A stretch of DNA of 64,000 nucleotides, taken from NCBI GenBank assembly GCA_047621325.1, contig JBLHLT010000016.1:1-64000 (forward strand). The letters are read 5' to 3'. The position numbers were made by a program, and so were the translations under genes. Positions within the stretch are counted from its first letter, which is position 1; the number at the start of each line of letters is the position of its first letter. The notes under the pieces were generated by a model. The model saw only the letters and a list, made by a program, of their open reading frames with translations. It was not told where the DNA came from and made no database searches. Shown piece by piece: positions 35,802 through 44,860 of the stretch. This DNA comes from Bermanella sp047621325. Lineage in GTDB: Bacteria > Pseudomonadota > Gammaproteobacteria > Pseudomonadales > Oceanobacteraceae.

Positions 35802-35931
35802 AGAAGCATTAAAGCGTGATTAGATGAGAGACTCTAATAAAAACGGACTAGCGGTATTTTTTCAAGGTTTAATGGTGAGTAAGGCCAGAATTTATGTAGG
35901 TTATGTCACAAAATGGCTTGTACATGTCAGC

Positions 35932-36474
35932 TTAATCGCAACTAATGCTTTCAAAGTGATTATAAGGTGAGCCGTGCTTGTTGAGATATGGGGTGGTTCT
36001 TATACGCCCTTGAAAGCTAATAACAATGCTCTTGGCGATGTTATCTAGATTAGAAAACGGGCAATATAAAAAGGTACTTGCTGATGAGAAAGCATGGCCA
36101 AGCGGGTTGAAGCGAATATAGGTTTGTCTTGGCTTCGTTTTTAACCAATAACCATGACGGCTGTGTATATTAGTATTGAAATAAAGTTCTTCATTAGGAT
36201 CAATACTGTTATTTAGGTTCTGGTCATTAAAGATAGTGATTTTTCCGTTCCAATTATTTGTGCAGTCTGTATTTTCCATTGGACAAACTGAGACATGAAG
36301 TATTTTACTCTGGGCAAGGCCCCTAGCATTGACTAAGGCTTTCCTGAGGGTGTGAAAAGAGGTGCTGCTCTCATGGCGCTCAATCATACCTTGCATCTTA
36401 GGCACGCCAAGGGCAAAAAATGAAACAAGAATAGCAACTGATACAATTAACTCTATTAACGTAAATCCTCGCAC
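35932..36474 (-). CDS. fimT: GspH/FimT-type pseudopilin FimT
   Basis: 180 residues. Prepilin signature RGFTLIELIVSVAILVSFFA directly at the N-terminus. The head is a GspH fold with LRKALVNARGLAQSKILH and cysteines in SVCPMENTDC, LYCPF and SISCD. The sixth-last positions and basic residues are compatible with the FimT of some species that binds DNA during uptake, but that is not shown here. It lies 131 bases before fimU and 92 after pilR, so it may have its own promoter. Confidence 0.85.
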   Translation of the reverse strand: MRGFTLIELIVSVAILVSFFALGVPKMQGMIERHESSTSFHTLRKALVNARGLAQSKILHVSVCPMENTDCTNNWNGKITIFNDQNLNNSIDPNEELYFNTNIHSRHGYWLKTKPRQTYIRFNPLGHAFSSASTFLYCPFSNLDNIAKSIVISFQGRIRTTPYLNKHGSPYNHFESISCD

Positions 36475-36565
36475 TGTATACCTCCGTGTATGCAGTTGTG
36501 CTGGATAATATCTGGTCTAGTTTAAAGGGCTTGGGAGAAATAACACTTAGAAAAAAGTATAAATT

Positions 36566-37906
36566 TCATTCAATATTTAGTTTTTTTAACCGATAGCGCA
36601 TAGATCTAAAGCTCATGCCGAGTTGCTCGGCTGCTGCGGTTTTATTCCAGCGGCATTGCTCTAGTGTTTCTTTTAGTATTTGTCTTTCGATGCTTTCAAG
36701 GTATTCCTCTAGCGACTGGCCGGGTAGCAGGCCGTTCAATTGAGTGCTATTTCTTCCTGTGGACTGCTTTAAAGCAAGGTCGTTGGCGTTGAGGACGTAA
36801 CCATCAACCAGCGTTATTGCTCGTTGTAAAATATTTTCAAGTTCACGAATATTGCCCGGAAAGTCATAGTGATTTAAAGCATCTATTGCGCTTTTATCCA
36901 ATGATATAACCGGCATATCCAGCGAGGCGGTAAGACGACGAATAATATGCTCGCTCAGTTTTGCTATATCTTCTTTTCGTTTTCTTAATGACGGCACCTG
37001 TAGATTGATGACATCAAGGCGGTAAAATAAGTCTTCTCTGAAGGATTGGTTGGCCACTTCGGCTTGCAAATCTTTGTGACTGGCAGAAAGAATGCGCACG
37101 TCGACTTTTTCTTCGGTTTCGCTGCCCACAGGGCGAATGACGTTCTCTTGTATCGCGCGTAGTAACTTGACCTGCATTGACAGCGGAAGGTCGGCCACCT
37201 CATCTAAAAATAATGTGCCGCCATTAGCCGCTTGAAAGAACCCATCTTTATTTTGAGTGGCACCGGTGAATGCGCCTTTTCTATGGCCAAAAAACTCACT
37301 TTCCATTAACTCAGAGGGGATAGCGCCACAGTTAACGGCTATGAATGCTTGATTTTGATTAACCCCTAATTGATGAATGGCGCGAGCCACTAATTCTTTG
37401 CCCGAACCGGATTCACCATGAATAAAAATAGGTGCTTGGCTGCGGGCCACTTTTCTTATTTGGTTTTTGAGTTGTTGCATTGCAGGAGACGTACCGATCA
37501 TGTTGGGAATGTCGGTAATGTCTTCTTTGGTTGTCTTGGTATCACTTGATAATGACAGGGCTGCTTTGATTGTGGTTTTTAATTTCTCCAGCTCAACGGG
37601 TTTGGATAAAAAATCAAACGCACCTTGTTTCATCGCTTCAATCGCAATATCAACACTGCCATAAGCGGTTAGCATAATGACGGGCATCGTTTCATATAGC
37701 GTTTGAATATGGCTGACTAAATCGAGCCCTGAGCCATCAGGTAAACGCATATCGGTTAGACAGAGATCAAATGTATTTTGGCTTAGTTGATGTTGTGCGT
37801 CGGCGATAGAGCAGGCCGTTACACTATGTAGCCCTAAGCGATCAATTGTCATGGACAATAGCTCTAAGATATCGGGTTCATCATCCACGATGAGAATGTG
37901 ACTCAT
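36566..37906 (-). CDS. pilR: Sigma-54-dependent response regulator PilR
   Basis: 446 residues in three parts. Receiver domain 1-120 with phospho-acceptor Asp52 in CLTDMRLPDG. AAA+ domain about 135-370 with Walker A HGESGSGKELVARA, the sigma-54 contact loop KGAFTGAT and Walker B GTLFLDEVADLPL. C-terminal Fis-type HTH WNKTAAAEQLGMSFRSMRYR. It activates the major pilin gene through sigma-54. It overlaps pilS by four bases (ATGA). The minor pilins downstream may or may not be its targets. Confidence 0.94.
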   Translation of the reverse strand: MSHILIVDDEPDILELLSMTIDRLGLHSVTACSIADAQHQLSQNTFDLCLTDMRLPDGSGLDLVSHIQTLYETMPVIMLTAYGSVDIAIEAMKQGAFDFLSKPVELEKLKTTIKAALSLSSDTKTTKEDITDIPNMIGTSPAMQQLKNQIRKVARSQAPIFIHGESGSGKELVARAIHQLGVNQNQAFIAVNCGAIPSELMESEFFGHRKGAFTGATQNKDGFFQAANGGTLFLDEVADLPLSMQVKLLRAIQENVIRPVGSETEEKVDVRILSASHKDLQAEVANQSFREDLFYRLDVINLQVPSLRKRKEDIAKLSEHIIRRLTASLDMPVISLDKSAIDALNHYDFPGNIRELENILQRAITLVDGYVLNANDLALKQSTGRNSTQLNGLLPGQSLEEYLESIERQILKETLEQCRWNKTAAAEQLGMSFRSMRYRLKKLNIE

Positions 37907-39453
37907 TGTGCGTCCTTATGTTTTTCAAAATCATGAGCGAATAAAATATCAAATAATGCGCCGTCTTTATGGGTCGAATCATATCGTATTTCGGCATGGT
38001 TCGCTTCACACAGCTCTTTGACAAGATATAAGCCTAAGCCTGTGCCATCTGCGGATGTAGTGTGAAATGGTTCGTATAGAAACTCGATGACCCCGTCACT
38101 TAATCCCGGCCCCGAATCTTTAAAGCGTAAACAAGGGCGGTTATCAATGCGCAGCAAAATAATACTGACACCTGAAATAGAATTAGCGCCAGCATAACGT
38201 ACTGAGTTTTGTACTAAATTTAATAAAATTTGATGCAATTGCGAAGGGTCAAATCTGATATCAAGGGTTTCACCTTGAACATAAATGGCACAGTTAAATT
38301 GCTCGCTCAGTTCTTGAGTGACTTCACTTAGCCATTGATTCAGTTGCAACCATTGTAGTTCAGAAGGTTTACGTTTGCTGATTTGCATTACGTTATTAAT
38401 GATTGAATCCATTCTTTGGCAGTGATTGAAAATAATGTCACATAAACGTTTATCTTGAGCGGGCAGTGTGTGATTTTCAGCTAATAATTGCGATGCATGG
38501 CTAATGGCATTTAATGGGTTGCGTATCTCATGGGCAATGCTGGCGGCCATTCTGGCTAAAGAATTCAGTTTAAATTGATGAGCCTTGCGTATGACGGTTT
38601 CCTTGTTTTCCATAAAAATAAGTGTGCTGGTGTCGTCAATACTGGCAAAGTAGATGAATACAGGACTGATGCTTTGGCCCAGTGCCACACTGACTTCATT
38701 TTCATTTTGTAAGTTATACTCTTGCCAATATTTAAAGCGTTCAAATAAGGGCTCAGGAATAAATTGATTGAGCTTGATATTCGGCATGCGCTCCTGAGCG
38801 GCACGATTGGCTCTAATAACATATCCGGCATTGTTAATAACACACACGCCGGTATGCATTCGCTCAATAATTAAATCGTTTAATTTAGCTGAGCTATTGA
38901 GCTGGTCTCGGGTTTGTTTTGCTTGGACTTGTACTTCTTTTAAGTTTGAGCGCATAACTTGAGTAATAAATACTTCAATAAAAAATAAGATACAAATAAA
39001 ACTGCCAGAGAGGACACGGTCGGTGACAATGCTTAAGGGGTGTAAGAAGCCTTGGGAAAGCACCATGATGGTCGCCATGGATGCTAATAAATAGCCATAA
39101 CGTTTACTGACTAACAAGCTACCGATGCCTACATGAAATAACAGAATAATAGCTAAATCTTGTTGGTTGGGAGTGATGTGAATCATCAGCAGGCCCATGA
39201 TTAAAATCTCAAGCATCTGATTAGCAAGAAATTGATCTAGGCGAAAAATGTACTGACGCTTTGCGATGACAATATTGACTACCGCTAGCGCCATGTAGCC
39301 CCCCAGAATAACGGGTAGCATTCTTTCGGCGTCGGCTTGCCACCAGTGCAGTTTCTCTTCAAATAAATAAAAGCCGATAAATAATGAGGCAATCCCAAGA
39401 GTAAAATACCCATAAAAAGAGTAAATTGACGGTTGGCGGCGCGTTGAGTGCAT
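37903..39453 (-). CDS. pilS: Sensor histidine kinase PilS
   Basis: 516 residues. N-terminal six hydrophobic segments (about 15-190), then a PAS-like region (about 205-310, IIERMHTGVCVINNAGYVIRA), an HisKA helix pair with the phosphorylated His in ASIAHEIRNPLNAIS, and an ATPase domain with NLVQNSVRYAG and GTGLGLYL. It pairs with PilR. The preferred start is ATG 39453; an upstream in-frame extension to 39537 exists but would overlap nadE in antisense and adds residues unlike the family. Confidence 0.92.
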   Translation of the reverse strand: MHSTRRQPSIYSFYGYFTLGIASLFIGFYLFEEKLHWWQADAERMLPVILGGYMALAVVNIVIAKRQYIFRLDQFLANQMLEILIMGLLMIHITPNQQDLAIILLFHVGIGSLLVSKRYGYLLASMATIMVLSQGFLHPLSIVTDRVLSGSFICILFFIEVFITQVMRSNLKEVQVQAKQTRDQLNSSAKLNDLIIERMHTGVCVINNAGYVIRANRAAQERMPNIKLNQFIPEPLFERFKYWQEYNLQNENEVSVALGQSISPVFIYFASIDDTSTLIFMENKETVIRKAHQFKLNSLARMAASIAHEIRNPLNAISHASQLLAENHTLPAQDKRLCDIIFNHCQRMDSIINNVMQISKRKPSELQWLQLNQWLSEVTQELSEQFNCAIYVQGETLDIRFDPSQLHQILLNLVQNSVRYAGANSISGVSIILLRIDNRPCLRFKDSGPGLSDGVIEFLYEPFHTTSADGTGLGLYLVKELCEANHAEIRYDSTHKDGALFDILFAHDFEKHKDAQ

Positions 39454-39522
39454 GGTTTTGATTGCCCAAAGTTTACAATTCTCGCAGAATACGGGGCTTT
39501 CGTGGTTGGAATCAAGGTAGTA

Positions 39523-41157
39523 ATGGTGTCCGAACAAGTATTAAAGGTATGTTTAGCGCAGATTAATCTGCTGGTGGGCGATATCGCGGGCAATGCTCAG
39601 CGTGTATTAGAGTGTTCAGAAAAGGCGGTATGCGACGGAGCTGATGTCATTGTGTTCCCCGAATTGACGCTAACGGGTTACCCACCTGAAGATTTATTAT
39701 TTCGTGCAAGTTTAGATACTCGAATCAATGACGCCCTTGAGCTGATTGAGCGTGCACGCTTGCCAATCTATATCGTATTAGGTTTCACCAAGCGCATTGA
39801 TGGCCAGTTGTTCAACATGGCGGGCGTCTTTTTTGAAGGTGCTTGTCTGTATGAATACGCCAAGCAAAGCTTACCTAACTACCAGGTATTTGATGAAAAG
39901 CGCTATTTCACAGCAGGGCAAACCAGCTCGGTTATTGAAATCAAAGGCGTGCCGTGTGCCATTAGTATTTGTGAAGATATTTGGCAGGCAGAGGTGATGA
40001 CCGCCGCAAAAGCCAATGGCGCGAAGTGCATGTTGAATTTAAATGCCTCGCCTTTCCATATTGAAAAATCCCAGCACCGCAAAGATTTACTAAGACAGCG
40101 TGCCTTGCAAGGCGACATGCCGATTGTTTACGTCAACCTTGTGGGCGGTCAAGATGAGTTGGTTTTTGATGGCGGCTCCTTGGTGGTCGATGCTCAGGGT
40201 GATTTGTGTGCGAGCAGTGTGCATTATCAAGAAACGCTCGACATGGTGACACTGAGTTTTAGTCAGGGCGTATGCTCAAAGATTGAAGGCACGGTCGCGG
40301 CACCTGAAGAAAAATTGGCAAACATCTATGATGCCTTAGTGTTGGGTGTACGAGATTATGTTAATAAAAATGGTTTTAAGGGTGTATTGCTCGGCTTGTC
40401 TGGCGGGATTGATTCTGGTTTAACACTTGCCATTGCGGTGGATGCATTAGGTAAAGAGCGGGTTGAAGCGGTCATGATGCCGTTTAAATACACGTCTCAA
40501 ATGAGCCTGCATGATGCTGAAGACCAAGCTAATCGACTAGGTGTGCAATACAAAGTGCTGCCCATTGAGCCGATGTATAACAGCTTTATGGAAACACTTT
40601 CGGATGAGTTTGCGGGGACCAAAGTGGATACCACAGAAGAAAACCTGCAAAGCCGTTGCCGTGGTGTGATGTTAATGGCCATGAGTAATAAAAAAGGTTA
40701 CATGGTACTGACCACGGGTAACAAAAGTGAAATGGCAGTGGGTTATGCCACCTTGTACGGTGATATGGCGGGCGGCTTTGGCGTGTTAAAAGACGTGTAC
40801 AAAACGCTGGTATTTGAACTGTCTAAATACCGTAACACGATAGAAGAAGTGATCCCGCCTCGCGTGATTTCTCGTCCGCCATCGGCTGAATTAGCACCCG
40901 ATCAAGTGGATGAAGACTCCTTGCCACCGTATCCCGTGTTAGATGAAATATTACGCTTATACATCGAAGAAGACCAAAGTGCGGTGAGTATCACCGCAAA
41001 AGGCTTTAGCGAAGAAGATGTGCGCCGAGTATTGCGTTTAGTTGATGTGAATGAATACAAGCGTCGCCAAGCCCCAGTTGGTGTGCGCCTAACTCAGCGT
41101 GGCTTTGGCAGAGACCGTCGTTATCCTATTACCAACGGTTGGAAGATTGGCCATTAG
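39523..41157 (+). CDS. nadE: Glutamine-dependent NAD+ synthetase
   Basis: 544 residues. N-terminal nitrilase-like glutaminase domain (about 1-255) with Glu in FPELTLTGYPPEDLL, Lys near 113 (YAKQSLPNYQVFDEKRYF) and Cys in ISICEDIWQ as the triad. C-terminal synthetase domain with the PP-loop LGLSGGIDSGLTLAI and the conserved LTTGNKSEMAVGYATLYGD. Makes NAD from nicotinate adenine dinucleotide. ATG 39523 has AAGG five bases before; longer in-frame extension upstream would overlap pilS. A shared terminator follows. Confidence 0.95.
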   Translation: MVSEQVLKVCLAQINLLVGDIAGNAQRVLECSEKAVCDGADVIVFPELTLTGYPPEDLLFRASLDTRINDALELIERARLPIYIVLGFTKRIDGQLFNMAGVFFEGACLYEYAKQSLPNYQVFDEKRYFTAGQTSSVIEIKGVPCAISICEDIWQAEVMTAAKANGAKCMLNLNASPFHIEKSQHRKDLLRQRALQGDMPIVYVNLVGGQDELVFDGGSLVVDAQGDLCASSVHYQETLDMVTLSFSQGVCSKIEGTVAAPEEKLANIYDALVLGVRDYVNKNGFKGVLLGLSGGIDSGLTLAIAVDALGKERVEAVMMPFKYTSQMSLHDAEDQANRLGVQYKVLPIEPMYNSFMETLSDEFAGTKVDTTEENLQSRCRGVMLMAMSNKKGYMVLTTGNKSEMAVGYATLYGDMAGGFGVLKDVYKTLVFELSKYRNTIEEVIPPRVISRPPSAELAPDQVDEDSLPPYPVLDEILRLYIEEDQSAVSITAKGFSEEDVRRVLRLVDVNEYKRRQAPVGVRLTQRGFGRDRRYPITNGWKIGH

Positions 41158-41182
41158 TTATATTTGGGGTTGAGCAGACATA

Positions 41183-41216
41183 AAAAAACCGGCACTTACA
41201 TTAGCCGGTTTTTTAT
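41183..41216. terminator. Bidirectional terminator between nadE and bamD
   Basis: AAAAAACCGGC (41183-41193), ten-base loop, GCCGGTTTTTT (41204-41214) with further T/A flanks on both strands; it serves the two converging genes. Confidence 0.92.
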
Positions 41217-41242
41217 TTAGAGCCTAAAGAACTAAAAGGGAG

Positions 41243-42064
41243 CTAATCAATTAAGCCCAAGGTGATGACGTTCCAAATACTCTTGCGATCTTTCTGCGCC
41301 CAACCGCTGTGGATAAACTTACCTTTTTTCAGCTGAGCATGCTTAGGGAAGTTGGCTTTTAGCACAACTAAGCTTTTGTTCGCTAAGTCTTGCTGGCCTA
41401 ATAACTCGTAAGCTTCAACCATGAGCGCTAAACCGTCAGCCACATGTTTGGTGCCTTGATAGTTTTCAACAATGTTGCGACCACGGTTAGCCGCGGCAAG
41501 ATATGCGTGACGTTTTAAGTAGTAATGAGCCACATGCACTTCATGCAATGCTAAGCGGTCGCGCAGGTAAATCATGCGTTGGCGAGCATCGGGAGCGTAT
41601 TGGCTATCTGGGAATTTACGGATCAGCTCGTTCAGCTCTTGGAATGAATCACGGGCGGGTTGAGGGTCACGTTGAGATTCATCATCAGCAAAGTAGCGTT
41701 CAACCAAGCTTAAACCGAGTTCATAGCTGCTAAGTGCCTTCAGGTAATAGGCATAGTCAACATTTTCGTGTTCAGGGTGTAGGCGAATAAAACGCTCAGC
41801 ACTGGCGCGGGCGCCTTCTAATTCTTGGGCACTAAACTGAGAATAAATCATTTCTAGTTGAGCTTGCTCGCTAAAATTACCAAACGGGTACTTGTTTTCG
41901 AGCTGTTGCAGGGTCTCGATGGCCAAAAAGTAGTTTTCATTATCGATGGCTTCTACGGCTTTTTCGTAGATTTCACGCTCGGTCATTTCGTCGCCGGGAC
42001 GCTTACCGTCACTGGAGCAGGCCACTAAAATCAAACTGGTTGCAAGGATCAAGAGAATTCGCAT
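41243..42064 (-). CDS. bamD: Outer-membrane assembly lipoprotein BamD
   Basis: 273 residues. Lipoprotein signal MRILLILATSLILVAC with lipid attachment on Cys16. The mature protein is a run of TPR-like helices: IYEKAVEAIDNENYFLAIETL, NVDYAYYLKALSSYELG and FPDSQYAPDARQRMIYLRD are hallmark BamD sequences. It supports BamA in inserting beta-barrels. A longer in-frame start exists upstream, but it lacks a lipoprotein signal at the right place. It diverges from rluD, exactly as in Pseudomonas. Confidence 0.95.
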   Translation of the reverse strand: MRILLILATSLILVACSSDGKRPGDEMTEREIYEKAVEAIDNENYFLAIETLQQLENKYPFGNFSEQAQLEMIYSQFSAQELEGARASAERFIRLHPEHENVDYAYYLKALSSYELGLSLVERYFADDESQRDPQPARDSFQELNELIRKFPDSQYAPDARQRMIYLRDRLALHEVHVAHYYLKRHAYLAAANRGRNIVENYQGTKHVADGLALMVEAYELLGQQDLANKSLVVLKANFPKHAQLKKGKFIHSGWAQKDRKSIWNVITLGLID

Positions 42065-42241
42065 AGGTCTATCTGATATAATCTTCAAAATATTTACTGT
42101 TATTGTTGTGTCAGCGCGCAATTTAACCATACGGGCGCGCTAATCACCAAGGTTACTTATGTGTCTTTTCGTCGTTTAGGGCAAGACACAGGCTTAACTA
42201 GGTGAGATTCACAATAGGTGCTTTAGTTCAAAGGTTTAACC

Positions 42242-43213
42242 ATGTCAGATCAGATTCAACATAGTATTAAAGTTCCAGACGAGCTGGGCAATAAGCGATT
42301 TGACCAAATCGCGGCTCAGCTTTTCCCCGATTATAGTCGTGCACGCTTAAAAACATGGATACTCGACGGAGATTTAACCGCCGATGGTGAAACGCGAAAG
42401 CCGAGAGATAAGCTAGTGGGCGGAGAGCTGCTAGTAATAGAAGTTGTGATGCAAGCTGAGGGAGAGTGGTTACCAGAAGAAATTGATTTCCCTATCGTTT
42501 ATGAAGATGAGCACATCATGGTAATCAATAAACCCATGAATCTAGTGGTTCACCCCGCAGCGGGCAATTATTCAGGCACGCTATTAAATGGCTTACTGCA
42601 TCACTGCCCTGAGTTGCGAAATATTCCGCGTGCAGGCATTGTGCATCGTTTAGATAAAGACACCACCGGTTTAATGGTCGTGGCTAAAACCCTACAGGCG
42701 CAGAATCACCTGGTTGAACAACTGCAAAGCCGTAAGATGGGTCGTGAATATGAAGCGGTGTTACAAGGCACTGTAACAGGTGGCGGCACCGTAAAAGAGC
42801 CCATTGCGCGTCATATGAAAGACCGTACTAAAATGGCGGTGCATCCAACCGGTAAAGAAGCGATTACTCATTATCGAGTGTTGTCTCACTTCCCGACACA
42901 TACTCATGTTCGCGTGAAGTTAGAAACGGGCCGTACACATCAAATTCGTGTACATATGGCGCATATCCAGCATCCATTGGTAGGTGATGCAACCTATGGC
43001 GGTCGTGTACGCTTACCAAAAGGGGTAAGTCATGAGTTACGTGAAGTGTTGCGCGATTTTCCTCGCCAAGCGTTGCACGCTAAAAAATTGGAACTGCATC
43101 ATCCTGCCACTAATGAATTAATCAGCTGGGAAGTCGACCTGCCAGAAGATTTTGAAGAGCTATTAGACGAGCTACGATACGACGCAGAGCAACAAGGCGC
43201 TGCGGATTTCTAA
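42242..43213 (+). CDS. rluD: 23S rRNA pseudouridine(1911/1915/1917) synthase RluD
   Basis: 323 residues. N-terminal S4 RNA-binding domain (about 17-75, RFDQIAAQLFPDYSRARLKTWI). The catalytic domain has GIVHRLDKDTTGLMVVAKT with Asp138 as nucleophile, the equivalent of Asp139 of E. coli RluD, and LETGRTHQIRVHMAHIQHPLVGD. It modifies helix 69 of 23S rRNA. Its TAA overlaps the ATG of pgeF by one base, so the two are coupled. Confidence 0.95.
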   Translation: MSDQIQHSIKVPDELGNKRFDQIAAQLFPDYSRARLKTWILDGDLTADGETRKPRDKLVGGELLVIEVVMQAEGEWLPEEIDFPIVYEDEHIMVINKPMNLVVHPAAGNYSGTLLNGLLHHCPELRNIPRAGIVHRLDKDTTGLMVVAKTLQAQNHLVEQLQSRKMGREYEAVLQGTVTGGGTVKEPIARHMKDRTKMAVHPTGKEAITHYRVLSHFPTHTHVRVKLETGRTHQIRVHMAHIQHPLVGDATYGGRVRLPKGVSHELREVLRDFPRQALHAKKLELHHPATNELISWEVDLPEDFEELLDELRYDAEQQGAADF

Positions 43214-43950
43214 TGAGAGAATCCCTTAGTTTCATTACGCCAAGTTGGCCTGTTCCTGAAAACGTGAAATGCCTGAGCACAACACGAATGGATGGGGTGA
43301 GTATAGCGCCATACAGCTCATTGAATTTGGGTGTGCATGTGGGCGATGAGTTGGGCGACGTAAGGCAAAACCGTGCTCTGCTGCGTGAATATTTACCAGC
43401 AGAACCGCTTTGGCTTAATCAGGTGCACGGCACAGACGTTGCGCAAGCGTTACGCTATCAAGGGGTGTGTGATGCCGATGCCAGTGTGGCTAACGGTATT
43501 CATCAGGTTTGTACCGTTATGACAGCAGATTGTTTACCTGTGTTATTTTGTGATACTAGCGGTACCCAAGTTGCGGCAGCCCATGCAGGCTGGCGTGGTT
43601 TATTAGATGGCGTGTTAGAAAACACGGTATCTAAATTTGAGCAGCCGAATCAAGTACTGGCTTGGTTGGGTCCGGCTATTGGTCCTAATGCGTTTGAAGT
43701 TGGGCAGGAAGTAAAAGACAGTTTTAGCCTAAAAGCCCCTGCTGCTGAGCGCTGCTTTAAACCGTCTCAAGAGACGGGTAAGTGGCTGGCGGATTTATAT
43801 TCGTTGGCTAAATTACGTTTAAATGCGGTGGGTGTCACGCAAGTGTTTGGTGGCGAACATTGCACTTATAGTGATGAAGCACGTTTCTTTAGCTATCGAC
43901 GTGACGGTGTGACGGGGCGCATGGCCAGTTGTATTTGGCTGACAGATTAG
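43213..43950 (+). CDS. pgeF: Polyphenol oxidase/laccase-domain protein PgeF (YfiH)
   Basis: 245 residues of the DUF152 family. The zinc site is built from HGTD (WLNQVHGTDV), TADCLPVLFCD and AAAHAGWRGLLDG. These enzymes cleave purine nucleosides with phosphate and remove mis-incorporated L-Ser from peptidoglycan precursors in E. coli; older laccase names persist. It starts within the rluD stop codon. No clear terminator follows; the convergent DUF4124 gene begins to end 33 bases later. Confidence 0.92.
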   Translation: MRESLSFITPSWPVPENVKCLSTTRMDGVSIAPYSSLNLGVHVGDELGDVRQNRALLREYLPAEPLWLNQVHGTDVAQALRYQGVCDADASVANGIHQVCTVMTADCLPVLFCDTSGTQVAAAHAGWRGLLDGVLENTVSKFEQPNQVLAWLGPAIGPNAFEVGQEVKDSFSLKAPAAERCFKPSQETGKWLADLYSLAKLRLNAVGVTQVFGGEHCTYSDEARFFSYRRDGVTGRMASCIWLTD

Positions 43951-43983
43951 TGTATCAGCCGAGTAGTCTTTAGATGTATTTGA

Positions 43984-44430
43984 TTATTTTACGCAGTATT
44001 TCGTGACATCTTTTTGCGCATCTTGGATCAGGTTTTCACGACCTTTTTCGTCATACCATTCTCGCTCCCCGTTCTCTAGCGTCTTGTAGATGCGTCCATT
44101 ATTTTGTAAATCGATTAGGCGTTGGTTCGCTTTTTTGCAGTTTTCAGCCATCCGCTCTGCATCTGCTGCCGCTTGTTTTTCTTCTTCTGACTCAGTGGTG
44201 CGATCCACTACTTGTTCATGAAGCTGCTGACGCATTTTTTGTAACTGCTCATTAGCCTGCTTGGCATTGGCGGCTTTTGGTGTATCGATGGCAACGTTTT
44301 CAGATGCGGTTTTTTCTGGCGGAAACTGAGAAAAGTGAGTTTGGCCGTTTTCATCAATCCATTTATAGACTTGGCCTGCATGTGCTGGTGTGAATATAAC
44401 TAAGGTAAAAAGTAGGGTTATTAGGCGCAT
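43984..44430 (-). CDS. DUF4124-domain exported protein
   Basis: 148 residues. Signal peptide about 1-18 (MRLITLLFTLVIFTPAHA), then the DUF4124 core GQVYKWIDENGQTHFSQFPP, a small beta fold common in periplasmic proteins, then a long charged helix (about 65-115, rich in Gln, Glu and Lys) and a Cys near each end of the tail (ENCKKANQ and KYCVK). The function is unknown. The upstream extension to 44490 is unlikely, since the signal peptide would then be internal. Confidence 0.85.
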   Translation of the reverse strand: MRLITLLFTLVIFTPAHAGQVYKWIDENGQTHFSQFPPEKTASENVAIDTPKAANAKQANEQLQKMRQQLHEQVVDRTTESEEEKQAAADAERMAENCKKANQRLIDLQNNGRIYKTLENGEREWYDEKGRENLIQDAQKDVTKYCVK

Positions 44431-44640
44431 ATTTCGAATTCTTTTTGTGTTTATAAAATCATTAAAGGGCAACTGTAACGGTTTTTGCACAAAAGCAAAG
44501 CATCAAGTGCTCAGAACATTAAATGTCAAGCAAAATCAAGGCTATATCGCCTTATTTGGCTTGACTTAAAGAGTGGTGCTGTCAAAATTAGCAGCCCAAA
44601 ATTTTAGCCTTTAACGGACACCCCCGTTCAGGCATTTGGC

Positions 44641-44860
44641 GATCTTTCTGGGATGATGACCTCATCCTAGCCGAATTCGAATCAGTTGCCTAAGATGCAA
44701 CTGATCTTGGTGAATAACTACAAGCTATTCATCACCCGTTACATTCTGGTTGAATACCAGTACGGTGCGGTAGTTTTGACGATGGTTTAACGTCAAGCGA
44801 TCCTATTGCAATGAATTTCCTGCTCGCACACGGCGAGCATGCGGATGAGAGGACAAAACG
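44641..44860 (+). promoter_or_regulatory. Structured leader region of ilvIH (attenuator-like)
   Basis: The 430 bases before ilvI have no ordinary gene. From 44651 on there are at least five short hairpins: GGATGA/TCATCC (44651-44667), ATCAGTTGC/GCAACTGAT (44681-44705, nine pairs), CTGGT/ACCAG (44746-44760), TTGACG/CGTCAA (44776-44796) and TGCTCGC/GCGAGCA (44821-44839). A leader peptide overlaps them. None is followed by a T run, so control may act on translation of ilvI or through Rho rather than by a classical terminator. Such leaders upstream of ilvB in marine gammaproteobacteria have been named ilvB-OMG RNA; I cannot verify that match here. Confidence 0.6.
44695..44790 (+). CDS. ilv leader peptide rich in Leu, Ile and Val
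   Basis: An ATG-to-TAA reading frame of 31 codons: it begins MQLILVNNYKLFI and ends in YGAVVLTMV. Thirteen of 31 residues are Leu, Ile or Val, the end products of the pathway encoded next. Such a composition is what an attenuation leader peptide needs. The start codon is partly inside the 44681-44705 stem, and the stop sits inside the loop of the 44776-44796 stem. The ribosome-binding site is weak (TAAG), which is a weakness of the call. Confidence 0.6.
   Translation: MQLILVNNYKLFITRYILVEYQYGAVVLTMV

Noticed and set aside
39448..39537. Overlapping longer starts of pilS and nadE
   Set aside because: Both frames can be extended so that they overlap in antisense, but each has a better start with family-like N-terminus (39453 and 39523), leaving a normal 69-base gap.
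44821..44839. Classical rho-independent attenuator before ilvI
   Set aside because: The stem is good but no T run follows it.
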